From: Bacteroides sp. | GTDB lineage: Bacteria; Bacteroidota; Bacteroidia; Bacteroidales; Bacteroidaceae | Reading direction: 5' to 3' | DNA length: 6,320 nucleotides | Assembly (NCBI GenBank): GCA_019412865.1 | Contig: DXOJ01000661.1 | Span: 1-6,320, forward strand | Shown: positions 1-6,231 of the stretch, piece by piece | Layout of the letters: each line of letters begins with the position of its first letter | How positions within the stretch are numbered: the first letter of the stretch is position 1 | The notes under the pieces: model-generated | The model's input: only the letters and a program-made list of their open reading frames with translations | Databases searched by the model: none | What the model was told of the DNA's origin: nothing | Program-made: the position numbers and the translations under genes

Positions 1-7
1 TAAGTAT

Positions 8-889
8 ATGATACAGTCGATGACAGGATACGGCAAAGCTACGGCCGAACTTCCTGATAAAAAAATAAATGTAGAAATCAAGTCGCTCAACAGCAAGGCA
101 ATGGATTTGTCCACTCGCATCGCTCCGGCGTATCGTGAAAAAGAGATTGAAATCCGTAATGAGATTTCTAAAGTTCTGGAACGTGGAAAAGCTGACTTCA
201 GCCTGTGGATAGAGAAGAAGGAGGGTGCGGATGCTGCTCCCATCAATAAGGATGTACTGAAAAGTTATTATAGCCAGTTGGATTCGATAAGCCGCGAACT
301 GGGGATTCCTTGTCCCGCACCGGAAGACTGGCTCCAACTATTACTCCGCATGCCGGACGTGATGACGAAAACGGAAATTCAGGAACTGACGGAAGAGGAA
401 TGGAGCATGGTGCATGCTACCATACTTGAAGCCATCAGTCATTTGGTCGATTTCCGCAAACAGGAGGGGGCTGCATTGGAAAAGAAATTCCGTGAGAAGA
501 TTGCCAACATCAACAGTTTGCTCGAACAGATTACTCCTTACGAGAAAGAACGTGTAGAGAAAGTGAAGGAACGCATCACTGATGCTCTCGAAAAGACGTT
601 AAGCGTAGACTACGACAAGAATCGTCTGGAACAGGAACTGATTTACTACATCGAAAAACTGGATGTCAACGAGGAAAAACAACGTCTTAGCAACCATCTG
701 AAATATTTCATCAGCACGATGGAAAGTGGTAGCGGACAGGGTAAGAAGCTTGGTTTTATCGCCCAGGAAATGGGTCGGGAGATCAATACGTTAGGCAGCA
801 AGTCCAATCATGCTGAAATGCAGAAGATCGTAGTTCAGATGAAGGATGAACTGGAACAGATTAAGGAACAGGTGCTGAACGTGATGTAA
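8..889 (+). CDS. yicC: YicC/YloC-family endoribonuclease
   Basis: Cytosolic protein of 293 residues, close to the usual family length of about 290. Family members (E. coli YicC, B. subtilis YloC) are reported to be RNA endonucleases; in E. coli the protein has been linked to turnover of the small RNA RyhB. The N-terminal YicC domain opens with the hallmark MTGYG at residues 5-9, followed by SLNSK at 26-30 and ERGK at 58-61. The C-terminal DUF1732 region carries RLEQE at 206-210, a charged helical stretch to about 231, and the strongly conserved segment at 245-266 containing GREINTLGSKS. The start at 8 is chosen because MIxSMTGYG is the standard N-terminus. The protein looks intact. It is followed after 43 bp by gmk on the same strand, an association also known from Firmicutes, which suggests one transcription unit. 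The family call is very secure; the RNA target in this organism is unknown. Confidence 0.95.
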   Translation: MIQSMTGYGKATAELPDKKINVEIKSLNSKAMDLSTRIAPAYREKEIEIRNEISKVLERGKADFSLWIEKKEGADAAPINKDVLKSYYSQLDSISRELGIPCPAPEDWLQLLLRMPDVMTKTEIQELTEEEWSMVHATILEAISHLVDFRKQEGAALEKKFREKIANINSLLEQITPYEKERVEKVKERITDALEKTLSVDYDKNRLEQELIYYIEKLDVNEEKQRLSNHLKYFISTMESGSGQGKKLGFIAQEMGREINTLGSKSNHAEMQKIVVQMKDELEQIKEQVLNVM

Positions 890-906
890 AACAGTATCTA
901 TCATTT

Positions 907-927
907 TTAATTCTTAATTCTTCATTA
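907..927 (+). repeat. Short TTAATTC direct repeats in the gmk leader
   Basis: Two exact tandem copies of TTAATTC (907-913 and 914-920) are followed by a degenerate third, TTCATTA (921-927), ending 5 bases before the gmk start codon. The 43-base yicC-gmk gap is otherwise A/T-rich, with no TAnnTTTG box and no Shine-Dalgarno sequence. The tract may simply keep the gmk start unstructured, which suits Bacteroidota initiation. No independent function is claimed. Confidence 0.4.
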
Positions 928-932
928 AACTT

Positions 933-1499
933 ATGACCGGTAAGCTAATTATTTTCTCTGCTCCGTCGGGTTCGGGCAAATCTACTATAATCAATTATCT
1001 GCTGACGCAGAACTTGAATTTAGCGTTTTCTATTTCTGCTACCAGCCGTCCTCCGCGTGGAACGGAGCAGCATGGGGTTGAATATTTCTTCCTTACGCCG
1101 GAAGAATTTCGCCAACGCATTGAGAACAACGAATTTCTGGAGTATGAGGAGGTGTATAAGGACCGTTATTACGGAACGCTGAAAGCGCAGGTAGAAAAGC
1201 AATTGGAAGCGGGTCAGAATGTGGTGTTTGACGTAGATGTGGTTGGCGGATGCAATATCAAGAAGTTTTATGGCGATCGTGCGTTGTCGGTGTTTATCCA
1301 GCCGCCTTCGGTGGAAGAATTGCGTTGCCGGTTGGAAGGACGTGGAACGGATGCGCCGGAAGTGATTGAAAGTCGCATCGCTAAGGCGGAATATGAATTG
1401 GGTTTTGCTCCGCAATTCGATTGTGTGATTGTCAATGACAATTTGGAAACTGCTAAAGCGGAAGCTTTGAAAGTTATCAAAGAGTTTTTGGAACAATGA
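933..1499 (+). CDS. gmk: Guanylate kinase
   Basis: Phosphorylates GMP to GDP with ATP in the cytosol, an essential step in guanine nucleotide supply. The protein has 188 residues, a little shorter than E. coli Gmk (207) but complete. The P-loop is APSGSGKST at residues 10-18, with alanine in first position as in E. coli. The GMP-binding region runs from S35 through the TSRPPRG segment (38-43) to E70-Y71 and the YYGT turn (79-82). The FDVDVVGG strand (99-106) corresponds to the usual vllDiDvqG motif. The lid has [17 protein letters not shown] (133-149), with the arginines that contact ATP phosphates. The ATG at 933 is the only start that keeps the first strand and P-loop at normal distance. 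Its TGA overlaps the nadD ATG as ATGA (1496-1499), implying translational coupling. Confidence 0.98.
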   Translation: MTGKLIIFSAPSGSGKSTIINYLLTQNLNLAFSISATSRPPRGTEQHGVEYFFLTPEEFRQRIENNEFLEYEEVYKDRYYGTLKAQVEKQLEAGQNVVFDVDVVGGCNIKKFYGDRALSVFIQPPSVEELRCRLEGRGTDAPEVIESRIAKAEYELGFAPQFDCVIVNDNLETAKAEALKVIKEFLEQ

Positions 1500-2083
1500 A
1501 TAAGCAGAAAACCGGAATCTTCAGCGGATCATTCAATCCGATTCACATCGGACATCTTGCTCTAGCCAACTACCTTTGTGAGTATGAAGGATTGGATGAA
1601 ATCTGGTTTATGGTGAGTCCGCAGAATCCTTTGAAAGCACAGGAGAAGTTATGGAATGATGAATTACGTCTCGAACTGGTAAAGTTGAGCATCAGTGACT
1701 ATCCTCGTTTTCAGGCTTCAGATTTTGAGTTTCATTTGCCTCGCCCCTCATATAGCGTATATACGTTGGAGAAACTGCGTGAGGCATTTCCCGATCGCGA
1801 GTTTTATTTCATTATCGGTTCCGATAATTGGGAACGTTTTGGATATTGGTATCAGTCCGAACGTATCATTAAAGAGAATCAGATTCTTATTTACCCCCGT
1901 CCCGGCTTTCCCGTCAAAGAGGAGGAATTGCCGGAAACGGTGCGTCTTGTTCATTCTCCTGTATTTGAAATCAGTTCTACTTTTATTCGAGAAGCACTGG
2001 ATGCAAGGAAAGATGTTCGATACTTTATGCATCCAAAGGCTTGGGAGGCTATCCAGTTTACTCCGTCAATCGATGAAGAGTAA
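1496..2083 (+). CDS. nadD: Nicotinate-nucleotide adenylyltransferase
   Basis: Transfers AMP from ATP to nicotinate mononucleotide to give deamido-NAD, the step before NAD synthetase, in the cytosol. The 195 residues fit the family. The nucleotidyltransferase signature [10 protein letters not shown] lies at residues 11-20, with the HxGH histidines H17 and H20. The GSDN motif at 108-111 is followed by the conserved tryptophan W118, and the C-terminal ISSTFIRE (159-166) is the family's SSTxIR ATP-phosphate motif. The start codon overlaps the gmk stop (ATGA), so no separate leader exists and translation is probably coupled. The gene ends in tandem stops TAATAA (2081-2086). Its last 26 bases overlap the 3' end of the convergent phosphoesterase gene. 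Nothing appears broken, and the call is secure. Confidence 0.97.
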   Translation: MNKQKTGIFSGSFNPIHIGHLALANYLCEYEGLDEIWFMVSPQNPLKAQEKLWNDELRLELVKLSISDYPRFQASDFEFHLPRPSYSVYTLEKLREAFPDREFYFIIGSDNWERFGYWYQSERIIKENQILIYPRPGFPVKEEELPETVRLVHSPVFEISSTFIREALDARKDVRYFMHPKAWEAIQFTPSIDEE

Positions 2084-3119
2084 TAACGATGATTTCTGCC
2101 GGAGCACCAACACGGATTGGTAATTTGGAGGTTCCTATTCCGTTTGTTATAATCAAAGGTATTTTTGCAGAATTATATGCCAGTCCGGTGATGAAACGAT
2201 TGCCATAGTGTGAGTTAAGTGCCGGGGCAACTCCGAATACACGGACTTGTCCGCCGTGGGTGTGTCCTGCCAGGGCAAGGTCGGTGTTAGCTACTGAAAC
2301 ATCTTCGATGTAATCCGGAGTATGAACCAGTAAGATGACAAAATCTTTGGGAGAGAGTGCCAGAGTAGGCGATACTCCGTTGCGCCCCAGATCAAAAGGA
2401 TTGCGCACTCCAGCGATAATGATCTGCTGCCCGTCTTTACGAAGCGTATCTACTTCATGTTCTAACGGACGCATGCCGTAATGTTTCATTGTATTCACAA
2501 TATCGTCGTGGCAACGTTCGTAGTCGTTATTGCCCATTACCCCATAAGTGCCCATCGGTGTTTTTACGCGTGCCAGTGCGGAAAACAAAGGTTCCACATA
2601 TTCACAACCTTCCTGATAGTCACCACCCATTAGAAGCACATCAGCCTTTTGAGCAATCAGTAGGCGGACAAGGTCGTTCAGGCCTTTTTCTTTCAGCAGA
2701 CTTTTGTAGTGTAAGTCGGAAATGAAAGCGATACGGAAACCTTCAAAGGCTTCGGGAACATCGTGGTGTGTAAAGTCATATTTTACTACACGGTCCACTC
2801 CGGTATAGACAGAAGATACATCTACGCTGGAAGAAGTGATTTTTGTTCCCCGCAGTACCAGATCCGACGATTCGTGTGTATCGGTAGAAGTCTTTTCCTT
2901 TGTATTCTGCTTTTTGTTTTTGGAAACATTCAGCTCTTTGAGTTGCGAGTGGTCGGGGGAGAATAACCCGGCTATGGCATTAGCCGTATCCGGATAAATA
3001 GAATCTGAATTTAAAACAGGGCGTGGCAAGGTAGCCACCATATTCTTTTTCGACTTACAGGAAACCAGCAAAAGCAATGTCAACAGGATAACAGGGTAGA
3101 TTGTTTTTATTTTCTTCAT
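2058..3119 (-). CDS. Lipoprotein metallophosphoesterase (YkuE/YaeI-like)
   Basis: A 353-residue calcineurin-like phosphoesterase, probably anchored by lipid in the cell envelope. Residues 1-20 form a lysine-tipped hydrophobic signal ending in LVSC, so C21 is the likely lipidated residue. The positions after it (KSKK) are basic, not the acidic surface-export signal described for Bacteroidota lipoproteins, which suggests a periplasm-facing location. Residues 22 to about 115 are a polar, lysine/serine/threonine-rich linker with no recognised domain. The catalytic domain has SDLH (134-137), GGD (165-167), GNND (196-199, normally GNHD/E), H266 in VHTPD, and GHTHGGQ (285-291). The closing [16 protein letters not shown] stretch (328-343) is typical of YkuE/YaeI-type enzymes, which hydrolyse phosphodiesters or phosphomonoesters. 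The substrate cannot be deduced. The start at 3119 is supported by the signal peptide and by a -7 box at 3149-3156. The gene diverges from menA and its end overlaps nadD. Confidence 0.9.
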   Translation of the reverse strand: MKKIKTIYPVILLTLLLLVSCKSKKNMVATLPRPVLNSDSIYPDTANAIAGLFSPDHSQLKELNVSKNKKQNTKEKTSTDTHESSDLVLRGTKITSSSVDVSSVYTGVDRVVKYDFTHHDVPEAFEGFRIAFISDLHYKSLLKEKGLNDLVRLLIAQKADVLLMGGDYQEGCEYVEPLFSALARVKTPMGTYGVMGNNDYERCHDDIVNTMKHYGMRPLEHEVDTLRKDGQQIIIAGVRNPFDLGRNGVSPTLALSPKDFVILLVHTPDYIEDVSVANTDLALAGHTHGGQVRVFGVAPALNSHYGNRFITGLAYNSAKIPLIITNGIGTSKLPIRVGAPAEIIVITLHRLTE

Positions 3120-3148
3120 CTTCTCTTAGTTTGAAGTTTTTCGGGGTG

Positions 3149-3156
3149 CAAAGATA
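3149..3156 (-). promoter_or_regulatory. Bacteroidota -7 promoter box for the phosphoesterase gene
   Basis: On the - strand these bases read TATCTTTG, an exact match to the Bacteroidota primary-sigma -7 element TAnnTTTG, and continue as CAC, common in Bacteroides promoters. The box ends 29 bases before the ATG at 3119, giving a leader of about 20-25 bases. A -33 TTTG at the preferred 19-21 base spacing is not present; the nearest TTTG (3182-3185 on this strand) is 25 bases away. The assignment therefore rests on the -7 box and its position. Confidence 0.6.
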
Positions 3157-3168
3157 CGAAAAATCATG

Positions 3169-3176
3169 TATCTTTG
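3169..3176 (+). promoter_or_regulatory. Bacteroidota -7 promoter box for menA
   Basis: TATCTTTG exactly matches the TAnnTTTG consensus. It ends 31 bases before the menA ATG at 3208, so the leader would be about 25 A/T-rich bases. A clear -33 TTTG at 19-21 bases upstream is missing; only a T-run at 3137-3141 is nearby, too far by several bases. Position and exact match make it the best candidate promoter for menA. Confidence 0.6.
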
Positions 3177-3207
3177 TCCGTCAAAACTATTTATAATATA
3201 TTAAAGT

Positions 3208-4101
3208 ATGGAAGAAGTAAAGCGTAACTCGCTACAAGCATGGATATTAGCTGCACGTCCCAAAACGCTGACAGGGGCCATAACCCCGGTTATGATCGGT
3301 ACTGCTCTTGCTGCAATGGACGGACGTTTTCACTGGTTGCCTGCACTGATCTGCTGTCTGTTTGCAAGTCTGATGCAAATTGCCGCTAATTTCATCAATG
3401 ACCTTTTCGACTTCCTCAAAGGAACAGACCGGGAAGACCGGTTAGGCCCCGAACGTGCTTGTGCGCAAGGATGGATTTCTCCGCAAGCGATGAAAACCGG
3501 GATTATTATTACGGTTGCTCTTGCCTGCCTTATCGGCTGTACGTTGCTCTTCTTTGCCGGGTGGGAATTGATTATCGTAGGAGTGCTTTGTGTGTTATTT
3601 GCCTTTCTTTATACCACCGGTCCTTATCCTCTTTCTTACAACGGTTGGGGCGATGTATTGGTGATTGTCTTTTTCGGCTTTGTACCCGTAGGCGGAACAT
3701 ATTACGTACAGGCGCTAACTTGGACACCGGATGTCACTATCGCCTCTTTAATCTGCGGACTGCTTATTGATACATTGTTGGTAGTCAATAATTATCGTGA
3801 CCGCGAAGCGGATGCACGCAGTGGAAAAAGGACAGTGATCGTTCGTTTCGGCGAGAAATTCGGTCGCTATTTTTATTTGATGCTGGGGATTACCGCTTCT
3901 CTTCTCTGCTTGTGTTTCCTTCGTGAAGGTCATTTCTACGCCGCTTTTCTTCCGCAACTTTATCTGATCCCTCATTTCCTTACCTGGAAACGGATGGTGA
4001 AAATATACAGCGGTAAAAAATTAAACAGCATATTAGGCGAGACTTCGCGTAATATGCTGCTTATGGGTATTCTTATTGCAATAGGAATGTTGATAAATTG
4101 A
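3208..4101 (+). CDS. menA: 1,4-dihydroxy-2-naphthoate polyprenyltransferase
   Basis: Membrane enzyme of the UbiA superfamily that attaches a polyprenyl chain to 1,4-dihydroxy-2-naphthoate to give demethylmenaquinone, the penultimate step of menaquinone synthesis. Bacteroides uses menaquinone in anaerobic fumarate respiration. The protein has 297 residues, normal for MenA. RPKT at 17-20 is the MenA-type N-terminal motif. The first Asp-rich motif is N61-FI-N64-D65-LF-D68, with D74 following; the second is NNYRDREAD at 194-202. These bind the Mg-diphosphate of the prenyl donor. About eight hydrophobic segments follow one another from residue 22 to 296. No other men gene is adjacent, so this is a stand-alone unit. 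It starts 88 bp from the divergent phosphoesterase gene and ends 3 bp from the convergent rfbB stop. MenA fits better than other UbiA relatives because of RPKT and the NNYRDRExD motif. Confidence 0.93.
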   Translation: MEEVKRNSLQAWILAARPKTLTGAITPVMIGTALAAMDGRFHWLPALICCLFASLMQIAANFINDLFDFLKGTDREDRLGPERACAQGWISPQAMKTGIIITVALACLIGCTLLFFAGWELIIVGVLCVLFAFLYTTGPYPLSYNGWGDVLVIVFFGFVPVGGTYYVQALTWTPDVTIASLICGLLIDTLLVVNNYRDREADARSGKRTVIVRFGEKFGRYFYLMLGITASLLCLCFLREGHFYAAFLPQLYLIPHFLTWKRMVKIYSGKKLNSILGETSRNMLLMGILIAIGMLIN

Positions 4102-4104
4102 GAA

Positions 4105-5241
4105 TCATTTCCCGTACATCTTTTCGTAGTAACCCTGATAATCTCCGCTGGTAACTTCTTCCACCCAAGCTTGGTTGGTTAAATACCATTCGATTGTCTT
4201 TACGATACCGACCTCGAATTTAGTTTCGGGATACCATCCTAAGGCATTTGTTATCTTGGTGGGGTCGATAGCATAACGTTGGTCGTGTCCCAGACGATCT
4301 TTGACGAAAGTAATCAGATCTTCGTTGATCCAGTCGATTGAAATATCGCCGTTTTCGTCTTTCACTTTCTTTTTGAGAACCTGACGATATTCGGGATTTT
4401 CTGCCATCAGACGGTGGATAGTCGAAATTGTCAGTTTCACGATTTCGAGGTTTGTCTTCTCGTTGTGTCCACCAACGTTGTACACTTCTCCGTCTTGACC
4501 TTCACGCACAACGAGGTCGATTGCTTTGCAGTGGTCTTCCACATAAAGCCAGTCGCGCACATTGCTACCGTCACCGTAAACGGGAAGATGCTTTCCTTCG
4601 AGGATATTCTTGATAATCAACGGAATCAATTTTTCCGGGAAGTGGTACGGACCATAGTTGTTGGAGCAACGGGTAATCGTTACCGGCATTTTATAAGTGT
4701 CGTGGTAAGCCATTACCACCATGTCTGCACTTGTCTTAGAAGCACTGTACGGGCTGTGAGGGCAAAGCGGAGTTGTTTCTGTGAAATATCCTTCGGCTCC
4801 CAATGAACCATACACCTCATCGGTAGATACTTGATGATAGCGTACACCTTTTCTCCAAGTCGGATATCCTTGTTCGTCTTTCCCCATTACCCATGCACGG
4901 CGTGCACAATCCAGTAAGTTCTGTGTTCCGAGAATGTTGGTAATCAGAAACAGCTGCGGATTTTCAATGCTGCGGTCCACGTGGCTCTCGGCAGCGAAAT
5001 TCACTACATAATCAAAACGATACTCAGCAAAAAGACCGTCTACCACATCGCGGTTGCAAATGTCTCCTTTGATAAAGACACAGCGTTCGTTGTCGATGTC
5101 TTTGGCAATCGTTCCTAAGTTACCTGCATACGTCAAAGCGTCCAATATCACGACTTTGATGTCGTTATGTTTGGCTAAGATGTACTTGATGTAATTTGCC
5201 CCGATAAATCCTGCGGCACCGGTCACTAGATAAGTTTTCAT
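4105..5241 (-). CDS. rfbB: dTDP-glucose 4,6-dehydratase
   Basis: Converts dTDP-glucose to dTDP-4-keto-6-deoxyglucose in the cytosol, using tightly bound NAD; this is the second step towards dTDP-rhamnose and related 6-deoxysugars for surface polysaccharides. It is an extended short-chain dehydrogenase with the Rossmann motif GAAGFIG at 8-14, AAESHVDRSI at 83-92, the catalytic STDEVYG at 139-145 (T140, D141, E142), YSASK at 165-169 and RCSNNYGPYHFPEKL at 191-205. At 378 residues it is longer than the roughly 350-360 of enterobacterial RmlB. The extra length sits near 116-133 and 285-312, stretches that I recall as usual in Bacteroides homologues. The ATG at 5239-5241 lies 21 bp after the rfbA stop, with an A-rich leader and no Shine-Dalgarno sequence, so the two genes form an operon. 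All catalytic residues are present. Confidence 0.97.
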   Translation of the reverse strand: MKTYLVTGAAGFIGANYIKYILAKHNDIKVVILDALTYAGNLGTIAKDIDNERCVFIKGDICNRDVVDGLFAEYRFDYVVNFAAESHVDRSIENPQLFLITNILGTQNLLDCARRAWVMGKDEQGYPTWRKGVRYHQVSTDEVYGSLGAEGYFTETTPLCPHSPYSASKTSADMVVMAYHDTYKMPVTITRCSNNYGPYHFPEKLIPLIIKNILEGKHLPVYGDGSNVRDWLYVEDHCKAIDLVVREGQDGEVYNVGGHNEKTNLEIVKLTISTIHRLMAENPEYRQVLKKKVKDENGDISIDWINEDLITFVKDRLGHDQRYAIDPTKITNALGWYPETKFEVGIVKTIEWYLTNQAWVEEVTSGDYQGYYEKMYGK

Positions 5242-5262
5242 ATTTTATTCTTTATGTTGATT

Positions 5263-6132
5263 TTAGGATTGTTTAGCCAATTCGATAAGGTACTTCCCAT
5301 ACTCGGTTTTTTCGAGTTTTTGACCCAGTAGAAGCAACTGTTCCGTCGGAATCCATCCCTGACGCCAAGCAATTTCTTCAATGCAGCTGACGTAGAAACC
5401 TTGCCGGTTCTGAATAGTGGCCACGAAGTTGGAAGCTTCCAGCAGACTGTCACAGTTACCCGTGTCGAGCCATGCAAATCCGCGTCCGAAAAGTTCCACT
5501 TTCAATGTACCTTCTTCCAGATACAGACGGTTCAGGTCTGTTATCTCATATTCTCCACGTGCTGAAGGACGAAGAGCCGCTGCTTTTTCCGTCACACTGG
5601 CATCGTAGAAATAAAGTCCCGGAACGGCATAATTACTTTTCGGCACTTCCGGCTTTTCTTCCAGTGAAATCACTTTTCCCTGTTCGTCAAATTCCACTAC
5701 ACCATAAGCGCGCGGGTCTTTCACGTAGTAACCGAAGATGCAGGCGCCCTTTTCTATATTGGCAGCTCGGCGGAGCATGGCGGAGAAGCCCTGTCCGTAA
5801 AACATATTATCCCCAAGAATCAGACAGCCCGGTTCGCCGTTCAGGAAATCGGCTCCCAATACGAAAGCTTGTGCCAGTCCGTTAGGTTGTTCCTGAATTT
5901 TATAGGAGAAAGACATACCCAGTTCCTCACCCGTTCCCAACAAGTCGCGGAACATCGGCAAGTCGCGTGGAGTCGAAATAATCAACACTTCGCGTATTCC
6001 TGCCAACATAAGTGTTGACAACGGATAATAAATCATCGGCTTGTCATACACAGGCATGATTTGTTTGGAAATCGCTTTAGAGAGCGGATAAAGTCGGGTG
6101 GCACTACCACCGGCTAGAATAATTCCTTTCAT
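5263..6132 (-). CDS. rfbA: Glucose-1-phosphate thymidylyltransferase
   Basis: Joins glucose 1-phosphate and dTTP to make dTDP-glucose and pyrophosphate, the entry step of the dTDP-sugar pathway, in the cytosol. The 289 residues match the family length. The nucleotide-binding motif is [11 protein letters not shown] (6-16), with alanine where most members have glycine (GGSGTRLYP). Next come K23 and the [16 protein letters not shown] stretch (24-39), LGDNMFYG (106-113, metal-binding D108), EEKP (158-161) and WLDTG (221-225, D223). The last motif continues [11 protein letters not shown], where E. coli RmlA has THQSLIEASNF. The ATG at 6130-6132 gives the standard [10 protein letters not shown]-terminus. 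It is the first gene of the unit, directly followed by rfbB, and a promoter with -33 and -7 boxes lies just upstream. Confidence 0.97.
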   Translation of the reverse strand: MKGIILAGGSATRLYPLSKAISKQIMPVYDKPMIYYPLSTLMLAGIREVLIISTPRDLPMFRDLLGTGEELGMSFSYKIQEQPNGLAQAFVLGADFLNGEPGCLILGDNMFYGQGFSAMLRRAANIEKGACIFGYYVKDPRAYGVVEFDEQGKVISLEEKPEVPKSNYAVPGLYFYDASVTEKAAALRPSARGEYEITDLNRLYLEEGTLKVELFGRGFAWLDTGNCDSLLEASNFVATIQNRQGFYVSCIEEIAWRQGWIPTEQLLLLGQKLEKTEYGKYLIELAKQS

Positions 6133-6161
6133 GTTCGTCTGAGTTATTCATTAACTGCGTG

Positions 6162-6192
6162 CAAAGGTCGGAAAGAATTCCGACGTGGCAAA
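6162..6192 (-). promoter_or_regulatory. Predicted rfbAB promoter
   Basis: On the - strand a -33 box TTTG (6189-6192) is followed after 19 bases by GACCTTTG (6162-6169), one mismatch from the TAnnTTTG -7 consensus, continuing as CAC like the phosphoesterase promoter. The spacing fits the Bacteroidota 19-21 base rule. The -7 box ends 29 bases before the rfbA ATG. A very A/T-rich stretch from 6189 to 6210 covers and precedes the -33 box and could act like an UP element. Confidence 0.6.
6167..6184. repeat. 7-bp inverted repeat inside the rfbA promoter spacer
   Basis: GTCGGAA (6167-6173) and TTCCGAC (6178-6184) are exact reverse complements around a 4-base centre. The element fills most of the gap between the -33 and -7 boxes and touches the upstream end of the -7 box, a classic operator position. 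It could instead fold in the transcript of the gene upstream of rfbA, but no T-run follows on the - strand, so an intrinsic terminator is less likely. Confidence 0.5.
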
Positions 6193-6231
6193 ATTTTAAA
6201 ATAATTTTTCAATCTGGCAGGAACATTTATT

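Larger units (their letters stand above)
3149..3176. repeat. Perfect 9-bp inverted repeat joining two divergent promoters
   Basis: CAAAGATAC (3149-3157) and GTATCTTTG (3168-3176) are exact reverse complements separated by a 10-base A/T-rich spacer. Each arm contains one TAnnTTTG -7 box, facing outward to the phosphoesterase and to menA. The symmetry may arise simply because two identical promoter boxes lie head to head. It could also be a dimeric regulator site or make the two promoters compete for polymerase. Confidence 0.7.

Noticed and set aside
1..7. End of a preceding gene (TAA at 1-3)
   Set aside because: Three bases at the window edge cannot be assigned to a reading frame.
1020..1496. 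A 158-codon open frame on the - strand opposite gmk
   Set aside because: It lies entirely within gmk, whose motifs are complete. The antisense product is rich in Phe, Arg and Ser with no recognisable motif, as expected from a shadow frame.
1695..2123. A 142-codon + strand frame overlapping nadD and running past its stop
   Set aside because: It is out of frame with nadD, which has all its signature motifs; the product has no family features and no plausible start context.
2058..3119. Assigning the phosphoesterase as a lipid A enzyme (LpxG/LpxH type)
   Set aside because: Its fold family is related, but a lipobox places it outside the cytosol, where UDP-diacylglucosamine is not available, so no such role is claimed.
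4414..4806. A 130-codon + strand frame opposite rfbB
   Set aside because: rfbB is complete in this region, and the antisense product is a composition artefact with no domain.
5472..5885. A 137-codon + strand frame opposite rfbA
   Set aside because: It is the antisense of an intact rfbA; the product is rich in Arg, Pro and Ser without motifs.
6167..6184. Intrinsic terminator for the gene upstream of rfbA
   Set aside because: The stem is only 7 bp and is followed on the - strand by CTTTGCAC, not a T-run. Its place between the -33 and -7 boxes fits an operator better.
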